This document shows, one piece after another, positions 25,175-35,815 of a DNA stretch of 64,000 nt. Position numbers and translations under genes: made by a program. The stretch is from Nematostella vectensis. Taxonomy: Eukaryota > Cnidaria > Anthozoa > Actiniaria > Edwardsiidae. The DNA lies in assembly GCF_932526225.1 (NCBI RefSeq), contig NC_064048.1, positions 3,115,597-3,179,596 on the forward strand. The letters are read 5' to 3'. The notes beneath the pieces were generated by a model. The model did no database searches. It saw nothing but the letters and a program-made list of their open reading frames with translations, and had not been told where the DNA came from. Every line of letters starts with the position of its first letter. Within the stretch, counting starts at the first letter, position 1.

Positions 25175-25229
25175 ATGTTCGTGAAAGCTATGGTTGTTTT
25201 GGCCCTGGTGGTCTGCATGGTGCAAGCCA
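25175..25229 (+). pseudogene. Peptide copy 5, 5' fragment cut by transposon
   Basis: The start codon and the signal-peptide codons match the other copies up to 25229, within the codons just after the predicted signal cleavage site. The next base belongs to the left terminal inverted repeat of the giant transposon. The remainder of the gene continues at about 52612. No complete peptide can be made without excision. Confidence 0.95.
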
Positions 25230-25261
25230 GGAAAAATCGTATCTTACACCATGTATGTAAA
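25230..25261 (+). repeat. Left terminal inverted repeat of giant transposon
   Basis: It begins GGAAAAATCGTATCTTACAC and matches the reverse complement of 52577-52608 with one mismatch. Confidence 0.95.
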
Positions 25262-25444
25262 TAGTCAGCATATAGACTGTAAATCTTAAACACTAGATAA
25301 ATGTACTTTTACAGAGTATGTAAAATCTTTGATTAGTCTGGAAATATTTTGTAAATAGTATGTAAATTTAGTCCTGGCTAAATAATGTTTGAATCCTATT
25401 TATGTAAATATCTAGCGAATATCTCGCAAATAATATTTAAATCT

Positions 25445-25975
25445 TGATTGCAAAGGGCTGGAAATATCTTGTAAATCATAGAAGACGACTGGAAATATCT
25501 TGTAGATAGCGTGTAAATATTCTACCAGGGCCTGGAAATATCTTGTAAATAGTATGTAAATATTCCACGAGGGCCTGGAAATATCTTGTAAATACTATGT
25601 AAATTTTCCACGAGGGCCTGGAAATATCTTGTAAATAGTATTTAAATATTCCACGAGGGCCTGGAAATATCTTGTAAATAGTATGTAAATATTCCACCAG
25701 GGCCTGGAAATATCTTGTAAATAGTATGTAAATATTCCACCAGGGCCTGGAAATATCTTGTAAATAGTATGTAAACATTCCACGATGGCCTGGAAATATC
25801 TTGTAGATAGCGTGTAAATCTTCCACGATCACCTGGGTATATCAAGTAAATGGTATGTAAATATTGAACAAGGGCCTGGAAATATCTAGTAGATAGTATG
25901 TAAATCTTCCAAGAGGGGCTGGAAATATCTTGTAGATTGTTTGTAAATATCCCATCTAATTCTCCCATCCCAGGC
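25445..25975 (+). repeat. Left subterminal tandem repeats, ~43-bp period
   Basis: About a dozen units contain GGAAATATCTTGTAAATAGT followed by ATGTAAATATTCCAC and AGGGCCT. The last units drift. Such subterminal arrays are transposase-binding regions in EnSpm-type elements; that role is inferred here. The - strand frames through it (repeated YLQDISRP-type motifs) are products of the repeat. Confidence 0.9.
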
Positions 25976-26063
25976 TGTAAAAACATTAGAAATTGTGCGG
26001 ATCTTCAATATTTTACAGAAAAAATATTGTAATATAGGCTTAAAATTAAAAAAAAAAAAAAAC

Positions 26064-26520
26064 ATATAAATTTCATAATTTAAAGTTACAATAATCTTGA
26101 AGTACTGTTGACATATAGCAATATAAAATATGCATGGTAGATCACACTATTTTCATAATTTAATATGCATAATATGCAATGTGAAATATAGCTCCATTAA
26201 ATAATTCAAAATATAATTTTTTTCATAATTTCAACAATTTAAAAATATATCTAAAAATATTTAATTGAAAAATTGTCATATAATTAAAATATATATATAT
26301 ATATAAATTTCATAAATTCAAGTTACAATAATCTTGAAGTACTGTTGACATATAGCAATATAATATATGCTTAGTAGATCGCACTATTTTCATAATTTCA
26401 TATGCAATGTAAAATATAGCTCCATTAAATAATTCAAAATATAATTTTTTTTTCATAATTTCAACAATTTTAAAATATATCTAAAAAATATTTTATTTGA
26501 AAAAAATTGTTCATATAATA
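26064..26520 (+). repeat. Tandem duplication of an A/T-rich ~240-bp segment
   Basis: Two copies begin near 26064 and 26304 and share ACAATAATCTTGAAGTACTG, TTGACATATAGCAATATAA and AGCTCCATTAAATAATTCAA in the same order. No coding function is apparent. Confidence 0.85.
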
Positions 26521-26625
26521 TGGTTTCGCCAAAAAAAGCCATAAATTGTAATGTACTAAACTTTCCCATCTTTCCTAAAACTCCTGTGCAGCAACACGAG
26601 GAAAATTATAGTACATCAAGCACAT

Positions 26626-29600
26626 CTAGTCGTCTTTAGTTGTTCTTCTTAGATTTGAAAATGCAATGGGCCTTTCTTGATCCACTCTTACAACCTTCTT
26701 TGAATTGAACACTTCCTTCCCAATCATCTGCAATGCTGTAATTTTCTCTGTATTTTTGGTAGCAGCTATTTTCAGTTTAGAAAGATGTCTCTTAAGCACA
26801 GCCATCTGGGCATCTTCCTTTCGCTTTAAGCCAATATAAAACAGTCCGACCAGCATTGCCTTGTCTTTTGGAATCTGGAAGAGAATGCATGAATAAGTAA
26901 TCAGAAAAAATTGATGGTTATTTTTAAACTTTATAATACAACCTGCTTATTATCTGGCATCTCTGCTGCAGCTAGTTTGCTATATAATTTTTTTAACCAA
27001 CTTGTTTTGAGGTACTGTACATTATGTATTTTTAAAACATTTTATATAATGATCTTTATAAATAAATTGTTTGCCACTCTCATTTCATACTCAGACACTT
27101 CCTGAAATAAAATAAACAGAATTGACTTTGGCCCTAAAAATTTCAAGTGATTCTAGCATATTTCTGTGTATACCTCTAAATCCTCTTCCTCTTCAGTTTC
27201 TTCTTCCTGGTCTTTAGTCTATGTGAAACAATATATGTAGACATAAACATAAAAAAATAGAAAAAAGTCGGGAAGTTATTCACCCTCCTTGCAGCTGAGG
27301 TTTGGTAAAGTTCCTATGGGTTTTACCTAAATTATTTTCTTATTTCACAGAGCGTAGCTCCAAGGTTACCTGGACTATGGTCTTTAAATAGTTGTGATCA
27401 TAGACCAGAAGAATGAATACAGTGCACCAAAAACTGGTATTTGACTCTGGAGAAGTCTTATTAAAGTCTTGCCCTGAAAACGTCTTAAGAAGAAAAGAGT
27501 GAAATATGTATTGATTCTTCTGGTCTTCAATCTTTACCAGATATACTTATTACTACACACTTTTATTACCTTAGCCACCTCCAACTTTTCATTTTCTGGT
27601 CCTTCACTTGTTTTTGCATGCTTTTAAAATGGAAAGAAAATGGGCTGATAAGTTCCAAATACCATCTACAATTGTTACCCTTTGCAATCAAGACTTAAAG
27701 GATGTCCATCAGCCTCTCCTTTGCATATTATTGTGTTAAAAAATAAATGGTCTATTTGCAAGTTAACCTCACAATAACCATGCACAATTTAAGTATGATA
27801 CTTTATCAACAATGTTTAATCGAAAGGACCTATGTAGTTACATGCTTGAGTTTGCAGATGGAAATGGATGCTTTGAGTGACTTGTTATTGAATTACTGAA
27901 AACAATTTGAATCATACAATAGAAAAGAAGAATGGTATTGAATCTATACCTTTCTCGCTTTCACACCTTCACCTTCCTTGTTGCTCTTCTGAAAAAATCA
28001 GTTAAGAAAATCTGAGGTTCAATTACCAGGTGTTTGTGATATCTCCTGCCAACGTCAGGCTAATACGAAGCAAATTGTATTGGCTTTCTGATCCAGGTTA
28101 ATGTGAAATTAGTGAGGTGAAGAAGGGTTAGTGTGCCATACATTAAATTTCAGTTAGAAATAGGTGCTACCATATATATGTACACATTAGTAAGAAAAGA
28201 GTAGGAGGCAAATATTGAAAGATTACTTACATTAGAGCGATGTTTCAATGGTGCCCTTGATGTGTCCTTTTAAAGATAAAATATTATAGAGTTAATAAGA
28301 ATTTCTGAACTCACACATTGTATTTTGTATTCCGAAACAGTGTAACAAACTACTTACATGATTGCTGAGAGTGCTTTCAGTTGATATATATATATATGAA
28401 ATTCCTAATATATCCCTGAAGTGACTTCAAGGAAACAGTTTATCAACACTTACGTCATTGACAGAAGATCCCTCTTCATCTGAATCAGCCTTTTCCTAGA
28501 AGAGTAAAATACCTCTTTTAGATGTAACTGTACAATTTAGAATATGTCTTTTAGTTAAGAATGGCTTGATAATCATATAAGAGTTCTGTTCTTTCTAGAA
28601 GGGGTAATACCTTAATAAGAAAACAATGCAACATTTTTTTTTTCAATAGAAAAGGGTTGGTTAGAGTTTACCTTTCTAAGGGTTGTGGAAACGTAGCTGG
28701 AATATCTTTTTATTCAAAGGTAGTAATTTTATAAAGAAAAATTGTTAGAAGGAAAGTATATTTTGATAGTGTGCAAATCTGACTTATGTGACGCTGTTGT
28801 TTTGTTGTTGTTTTGAATGCTTAGAACCCCAAACAATTTACAAAAGTACAACTTACCCAGCATTGTTTGATACCCTAGAAATATAAAAGATTCTATTGTA
28901 GGATTGATTAAATTTCCTCTTGATTCAAAGGGGTTTCAATTCATATGCCCAGGGTTTCATAGCCTAAAAACCCATGTGTCACGCAAGTCAGATTGGAGGG
29001 CTTAGGCTCGTAGCAGCCAACATCAGTTGTTAAGTAAATGCAAACTCTATTCTTCAAAAATATATAACTTACATTAGTAGCTTTACTTGAATTGTACTTC
29101 TTCTAAAAAAAAAGAAAACAATTAAAAAAAAATACTTCAACACTCCTCACATATATCCTCAATGTGTGATAAATCCTTAATTTCTACCCAACAAACCCAA
29201 AATATATGCAATTTAAACAAACAGCAAATGCTGTATACATCATCTACAGTATATACCCCTTTTTAACTAAGGTTGCACACTGTTTTATCTTATACACATT
29301 ATCACAGTGTAAACATGATATTGGTATGTAAGGACAAAAATTAAAACCATGTTCTTCTTTTCACAAACCTCATATGAAGAGGGCTTCCTCATATGAGCAA
29401 GCTTGGCAGCAATGAATTTCGATGCTGTCTTCTCATTAAGTTCTACAATCCCGTGGCCTGGCACCTCAAAGCGCCCATACAAGGCGGATATTTGTGGATT
29501 TGTGATAATACTCTCGGCTAAACCACGGTTTTGGAGGGCCTGAGTGTTATCAGTACCATGGTTTTTTCTCATGGCCCAGCTTCCTTCCCACTGCAGAGGC

Positions 29601-31836
29601 AAAATAAATATCTTTTCTTGTAAAGTACATCTGGGTCAGTTTCACGTAACATGTGCAAACTTTGAATGTTTTTTTGAACATATTTAATATTTGAATTCAT
29701 GTTCAAACAATAAAATAAATTGATCACACTAGGCAGTAGCCTTAATTCAGTATTAAAGAAAAATTGAAATAACAGAATTCAAGATGTAGAGTTCAAAGGT
29801 GGAAAGGTCAGTATCCTGAAAGAGAGACACATAGGTGACAGTTATTGTGACCATTCTAGACCACACAGGTGTCGAATTGAATTTCTAATCACTTCATTAG
29901 TCATCCTGGAACAATAATAATCCACCCAAATTATCACACAACTTTTGTCTATGTATTTGTTAGATAAGTTTACCTTCCCACTGGAAATATTAATGTTTAC
30001 AAGTGTAGACAGGCGCTTGTTGAATTCATTCCAATTGGAATTTGCAAATTGCGCTTCAAGTGACTTTTTGCTCAACTCGATGAGCTCAGTCTTTTTTAGT
30101 ATCTTGTTTGCTTTTATTGTTGTGGAGTCCAGTGATGTCTTGAGTTCTTTGCCTAAAAAAACAAAGAAATATTTCCATTTAGATTTGCTTTTAAAGGCTT
30201 GCATTTAAATACTGCAATAAAAGGAAAAATATGAAATGTAGTACAGTATATGTAGCTAAATTACATGTTTCTATACATGTAAGAGAATATGGACTACAAG
30301 CTAGCCACAAATGTTTATATTTACCTTTATCCAAACTTTTAATCGCCTTTTGTAATTTAATTGCTACACACATAGGCAGCCCAGTTTTTTTGAAATCATC
30401 TTTTCCCAGCTCACAAATCAGCTTCAGGTCAGAAACAGTTGTGAACTGCAAGAGAACATGCATTTACATACAATAAGGAACAATTAGAAGTTGTACTTTT
30501 AGAGAGATTTGCCGATTCATAAATTGTAACCAATCGATAGAGGTACCACTATTTTGTAAATCTGTAACACCCTAAATCGTATAATATTTAAAAGGAAATT
30601 GCATAATCAAGGCTGGAGGTTGAAAGTCAAATCTAATTGTGTCTGCAAAGTAGAGGGGGGGGGGGGGGGGGGAGAATTGGCACTGCATTGCTCTAAATAT
30701 AAAAGGCTTGGCACTGAAGGCTTAAACACAAGGTTCTGCTATAACGAATTTGCAATTATAATCAGAACACTGACATGCTAGCAGTCACAAAGTCTCCTGT
30801 AAAAATGCTTATCTCTGAGCCTCAGTTGGTTTGAATAAAACTATTTTTACACAGATAAAAAGACATTTGTGTTAGAAGATTGATAAATTAATGAATTTGC
30901 TGTCCACTCTGTTCACGTTTTCGGTGCAAAATTTAAATTTTGCGTTATCCATAATCTAGCGCATCTGCATAAATTATTCTCGCGCTGTGACGAAAATGCT
31001 CATATTTTAGAGCGTACACAGCTTGGTATGACATGATAAATAGAAACATTTTAGGAATGCTATTTAATTTGGTTTAGAATATAACATTTGAATTTTGCGC
31101 TCAGAGCAATTGTTCTTTCACGTTGACTCATTGACGGCTGATTGATAACTGATTGTTCTTGGGCCAGGGGTGGGAGAAGCTTTCCCATTTATAGTGGAAA
31201 CTCATGTTTAAACTTATATTTTCCAAAACTTGTGACTCACCTTTTCCCTCTCAACCAGTTCAGTTATATGGTCTTCAAACCATGTATTTTTAAGAATTCT
31301 TTGGCACTCAAATCACAAGAGACCTACAGTAGAAAGAACAACAATGTAAGTTTAGTATAGTAGTTTTATACACTAATGACGAAATAAAAATATTGACCAG
31401 AATATTGTAAATTTGCGCGTTGTAGTACTCAAAACAAGTGCTTATATTTGAAGTAAAAAAAAATACAGTTAAAACTCTAGTAAGCGACAACTGGGAACCA
31501 AATACGAACAATACTGTGTGTTGGTTGTTTATGAGATTATTTTGAATGGGATCTGAGAACTATTGTGATATTTGTTGGTGGTTTGAGAGAACGATTAACT
31601 TAGAATTATAGTTTGCGTGTCTATTCAATCAGTAATTCGTGATTGTGGTAGTTATTTCAACGTGATTCAAGCAGATTGGATTCGCCACTGAAACGAATGC
31701 ATCATGAGTACTCTAGTTTTGGCGCGCAAACAGAAAAAAACATAAAAGCATCGAATGTTTGGAGAATACAGCGCTTGAAAGCTTAATACGGTATATGGTC
31801 TGTGTATTATGACCTTACCTTTGAACTCGAAGACAT
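26626..31836 (-). CDS. Transposon-borne SAM-domain-like protein, multi-exon
   Basis: Exons on the - strand are inferred at 31836-31819, 31306-31241, 30445-30325, 30152-29974, 29590-29369, 29102-29073, (28874-28857 optional), 28495-28454, 28266-28231, 27988-27950, 27620-27570, 27218-27174 and 26874-26626. The product is about 365-371 residues starting MSSSSK. Residues ~12-65 look like a SAM domain: TWFEDHITEL, then VSDLKLICELGKDDFKKTGL, then KLQKAIKSL. SAM domains usually mediate protein oligomerisation. Next comes a region of ~130 residues of no family I recognise, then a run of short phase-0 exons coding acidic and basic low-complexity segments (for example EEETEEEEDLE). The last exon is a basic C-terminus ending TTKDD. 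The optional exon lies inside a MITE. The gene starts 344 bp from the transposase start, in the opposite direction. Some micro-exons and the second-exon acceptor may be wrong; cDNA would settle them. Confidence 0.6.
28776..28994 (-). mobile_element. MITE copy 1 within the SAM-like gene
   Basis: The ends form an inverted repeat: AATCTGACTTATGTGAC at the left against the complement of GTCACGCAAGTCAGATT at the right. A related copy in opposite orientation lies at 51525-51724. Both share an internal block, TAGGGTATCAAACAATGCTG, flanked by acceptor- and donor-like sites. Confidence 0.75.
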
Positions 31837-32180
31837 GGTTTACGAAGGTAGTGCTGAGATAAGATAAAAAAATAGAGCATCCACCGTAACAACGCGCCTG
31901 TAGAGCTTGAACGTTGAAAAGAAGAGGAAATTGGCGGGAAGAAATCTGAGATCCACGCATGTGCAGTACGTGGCTAGCTTACCGCAAACATTGCGGGCTC
32001 GATATTTACATCGCACACAGGAAGGAAGCTGAAACTGGAACACGTGTGTTCAATAAATCTCTCTGTACTTGACGCTTCTTACGTGTTGGAGAATATCCTG
32101 AGGGATCTTTACGCGATAGACGCGTGGAATTTAGATAGGCTTTCACGGCAAAATAATGTTCGAGTTGCTTCTTTTTACTC
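31837..32180. promoter_or_regulatory. Divergent promoter region between SAM-like gene and transposase
   Basis: The start codons at 31836 (-) and 32181 (+) face away from each other across this stretch, which is less A/T-rich than its surroundings. TTGGCGGGAA at 31931-31940 resembles an E2F site. No clear TATA box was found for either gene. Shared control of the two genes is an inference from position. Confidence 0.5.
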
Positions 32181-33008
32181 ATGGATAAAATTGAAAAAGG
32201 TGAGCTCTCTCATGTGTACCTCTTCCCCGGTGTTTTGAATCTAAATATCTCGTCATTCCGAAAAATATAGTTTTCCCTGTATTATTATTTACTCTAGAAA
32301 ATCTATTTCGATGTTTGTTTTGCAGGATGGATTTAATTTTACAATGACTCAATCAGGTTGAGTTTGCTAATGAAATGGATATCACATCTGCATAGCCTTG
32401 GCTCTTGTGGTTTCCCTGTGGTTACGTTTGTTGCTTCTGTCGTATCTATACACAAAACGAGACTCTGATTGGCTCAGAATTTTTCAACAGATGGGACAGA
32501 AAAGCCCAAAACTGATCATCGCCAGGGGTGGATCCAGGGTAGTTTACGTGAGTTCCGGAACACACTCAAAGTTTTTCAGACCAAGTTATTTTGAACTTAA
32601 ATGGCTTTTTAAAAAATACTCCGATATCCCTAGAAACTATTGGCTTGTCTGTGGAAATCATTCAATCTCCTGTATTTTTGGTTTTTAATTAAATTAAACA
32701 CGTAAAAAGATGCCTTATCGTCTTTATTATTCTTATGCGACTTCACGGAGCTCCCTGGATCACGAGCTTTGGATTTGAGCTTTGATTACTTTTCGGGAAC
32801 CTTCGGAAATCCGTCGGATAAGATCGGAAAATATTGTCACCAATTTGCAAGCGAGGGGGTGGGTGAGGTGTTATTATAGTTAGCCCTGGAACACACTCAA
32901 AACCTCGCGCGATTGGCTGGAATTTTTTTCATTGTGTTGGAACTCACTCAAAACCATTTTTGATTGGCTAACTCACTTGGAAACCACCGCGGAAACTATC
33001 GACAAAAG

Positions 33009-33016
33009 TATAAAAG
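33009..33016 (+). promoter_or_regulatory. TATA box of the hAT transposase
   Basis: TATAAAAG lies 113 bp before the transposase start codon and is the only good TATA-like motif in the hAT 5' region. Confidence 0.5.
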
Positions 33017-33128
33017 GGTCTGTACCTCCCCCAACGGTCTTCTTTCGTTTGCCTTCACTAGAGTCTCAGTACTTGCATCGGAGTTTACGAAGGAATTAGT
33101 TAACAAATTGCACTAGTTTTTACTCTTT

Positions 33129-35407
33129 ATGGCTCGTGCTCCTGTCTGTCGGAAGGAGGATTGTTCTCCCTACGACATTGGCTTAGTCTTCGGCAAGATC
33201 GCCAGCTATTCGCCTCAGGACAAGTTGAAATTCATCGAAAATGTATGGAAACCAGAGGAGCTTTTCGATTTCCCAGTGTCAATAGAGAATGGAAAATCTC
33301 GCAAGTTTGTTTTAAACTGGCTAAAGAAATATCCATGGCAAGCCTACTCTAAATATTTCAATGGAGTGTTTTGCTTAGCTTGTGTTTGTTTTGGAGTTCA
33401 GTGTGGGCGAAACGCTAGTAAGTTAGACAAATTATTGAAGTCTCCTCTTACAAATTGGACTTCGGCCGCTTCGCGCTTTACCAAACACGCGCAATGAAAT
33501 TGTGAAATTCACAAATTTTCTATGATTGCTATAGAAGAATTTAAGAAAATGATGCGAACAGACGCTGTCCCGATAAATCTGCAGTTAAATAACATCGTTC
33601 AACAGCAAATTGCTAGAAACCGTGAGATCCTTAGGTCCCTTTTTAAAACAATTATTTTCTGTGGGAAAAACAATATCCCACTCAGGGGCTTGAGGGATAG
33701 TGACCCCACTAATGCTGCCCTAGCTGGTAATTTCCAGGCACTGCTTGAATTCCGGGTAGATAGTGGTGACCAAATACTGGAGCAGCACCTAGAAAATGCA
33801 CCAAGAAATGCCACATACATTTCAAAGACCATCCAGAATCAAATGATATCAACTGTTGGTGCTCATATTTTAAATAATTTAACTCAAGAAATGAGGGATA
33901 GTAAATATTTTTCTGTAATGGCAGATGAAGCGGCTGATATAGCAACTAAAGAAAATCTTTCTGTTGTGATTAGATTTCTCGACTCAACCAAAAACTTCAG
34001 AGAAGAATTTATTGGATTTTATATTTGTAAGGAGGGAACAACAGGAGAGGCCATCAAAGACCTTATAACTGCAGCTGTAGTAGACTTAGGATTGATGATG
34101 GAAGACTGTCGTGGCCAATGTTATGATGGCGCTGGCAATATGACTGGATACTTAATGGAGCCTCCTCGTTAATCAAAGCAGAACATGAGAAGGCAATTTT
34201 TGTCCATTGCATGAATCACCAGCTGAATTTGTGTATTGCCAATACCTGCCAAATACCAAATGTCAGAAACATGATGGATGTTGTGCGAAAGCTTTTTTAA
34301 TTTTTTGACAACTCTCCCAAGCGACAAGAACATTTAGAATTCAAGATCATAGAACTTTTGCAAAAAAAAAAAAAACACTGCTTTAATTAATGTATGCCGC
34401 ACCCGATGGATTGAAAGGATAGATGCTATGGACCAAATAGTTGAGCTTCCCATCCAGTCACAGCTACACTAGAAGATATCTCAATGAACAGACACAAGCA
34501 TGAAAATACCAACTGGAATCCTACCAGCAGACAAGATGCCCAATCATTACTTAATGCTATCAACTTTTCCTTTATTGTTGCTATTGTTATTGTCAGACAT
34601 ATTTTGGCACTAACTAAGGCACTTACAGTGAAGCTGCAAAGTAAAGCTATGGATATCCTGAAAGCCAAAGAAGAACTTGCTCTTCTGATATCAGTTCTCA
34701 CAGAAATGAGCAATGACATTGATGCCACACACCATGAACTGTACCAGGATGCAGTGACTATCGCAAGACAAGTAGATGTACAACCAGATATGCCAAGAGT
34801 AACTCAGAGACAGACACATAGACCCAATGCTCCTGCTTCAAATCCTGAAGACTATTACAAGTTAAATCTGACCAGAGTTTTCCAAGACCATGTACTCGAG
34901 CAGCTCGATTCTAGATTCAAGGATGATGTATTTATCTGCTACAAAGGTATTTCGATCATACCCTCTGTTTTGATTGCTACTGATGACTGGAAGCCTAATG
35001 TTTTAGAATTTTGTAACTATTACAGACAGGACATGCCAAATTATATAGGTTTACAGGCAGAGCTTTTATTATGGGAGAGATTATGGAAGGGGAGTGATAA
35101 CAGAGGAGAAGTGATTCCAGACACTCTTAGGCTACACTGGAGGATATTGACAGATGCATATGTCAATATTTATTTCATGTTAAAGATCCTGATCACACTT
35201 CCAATTTCATCTGCTTCTTGTGAGAGATCCATTTCATCCCTTCGAAATCTTAAAACCTATTTGAGAAGCACAATGACTGAGGACAGATTGAATGGGCTGG
35301 CACTAATGTATACCCACAAAGACATGGATTTAGACCTGGACAGAATAATAGATATATTTGCTCAATTGCACCCTAGGAGAATGAGAATGGCAAACATATT
35401 AACTTAA
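33129..35407 (+). pseudogene. hAT transposase (zinc-finger MYM/TTF-type), decayed
   Basis: The N-terminal frame (33129 on) shows a TTF-type zinc finger region (WQAYSKYFNGVFCLACVCF). A DUF4371-type core follows (KYFSVMADEAADIATKENLS, GQCYDGAGNM). The C-terminus has a hAT dimerisation motif (ASCERSISSLRNLKTYLRST). The reading frame is broken by a TGA at 33495-33497, a one-base shift near 34150, a TAA near 34298, an A run near 34363 and further stops before 34484. It cannot encode a full transposase. Similar proteins are annotated as ZMYM1-like in many animals. Confidence 0.9.
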
Positions 35408-35639
35408 ATTTTTGCACCATCTGTTTCTAGAGGGCTTGTGAGTTATGTTCCATCTGGGTCTTACCCTTAAACTGATGGATAACAGCTACAGACACTCAAA
35501 CTGGTGCCTGTATAACTTTCTTAAAAAGTCATTTCTAGATGTTTTTTTATTTAGTGATTATTTCAATTTTTCTATTGACACTGGGATTTCATGTTAAGCT
35601 CAAATGGTTTACAAACATTTCCCTGTGCTCCAGAAGCTG

Positions 35640-35815
35640 CAGTCCCCAAGGATGAAAAAGGGGAGTTTTTTTCAAATTATATTCTTTTTATAATCATTCA
35701 GTACTTCTCTCTTTTAAACTATGGTAACAATGTTGGATTTTTCTCCAGAGCTCCAGTTACTGCAGTCCCCAAGGATGAAAAAGGGGAGTTTTTATTCAAA
35801 TTATATTGTCTATAA
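35640..35815 (+). repeat. Two copies of a ~123-bp-spaced repeat in hAT 3' region
   Basis: CCCCAAGGATGAAAAAGGGG occurs at 35644 and again at 35767 with similar flanks (CTGCAGT before, GAGTTTTT after). No gene was seen between the hAT coding remnant and its right end. Confidence 0.8.

Larger units (their letters stand above)
1..25229 (+). repeat. Tandem array of ~6.2-kb gene-containing units, left block
   Basis: Equivalent points recur at 6175-6248 bp: the peptide start codons lie at 383, 6562, 12810, 18985 and 25175. The units are nearly identical across genes, introns and spacers. Much of the length difference comes from a TAA microsatellite (7 to 28 repeats). Some substitutions are shared by alternate units (1 with 3, 2 with 4), which points to duplication of a two-unit block. 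The block ends abruptly at 25229, where a large transposon begins, and resumes at about 52612. Confidence 0.95.

Noticed and set aside
25476-25986. Repetitive - strand proteins with YLQDISRP-like motifs
   Set aside because: They are translations of the 43-bp subterminal repeat. Because 43 is not a multiple of three, the frame rotates between units.
28665-28695. A 25-bp exon candidate of the SAM-like gene
   Set aside because: It has plausible splice sites but would break the frame into the next exon, and its in-phase reading contains a stop.
32398-32688. 96-codon frame crossing the left end of the hAT element
   Set aside because: It spans the transposon boundary and a host intron, and has no homology I recognise.
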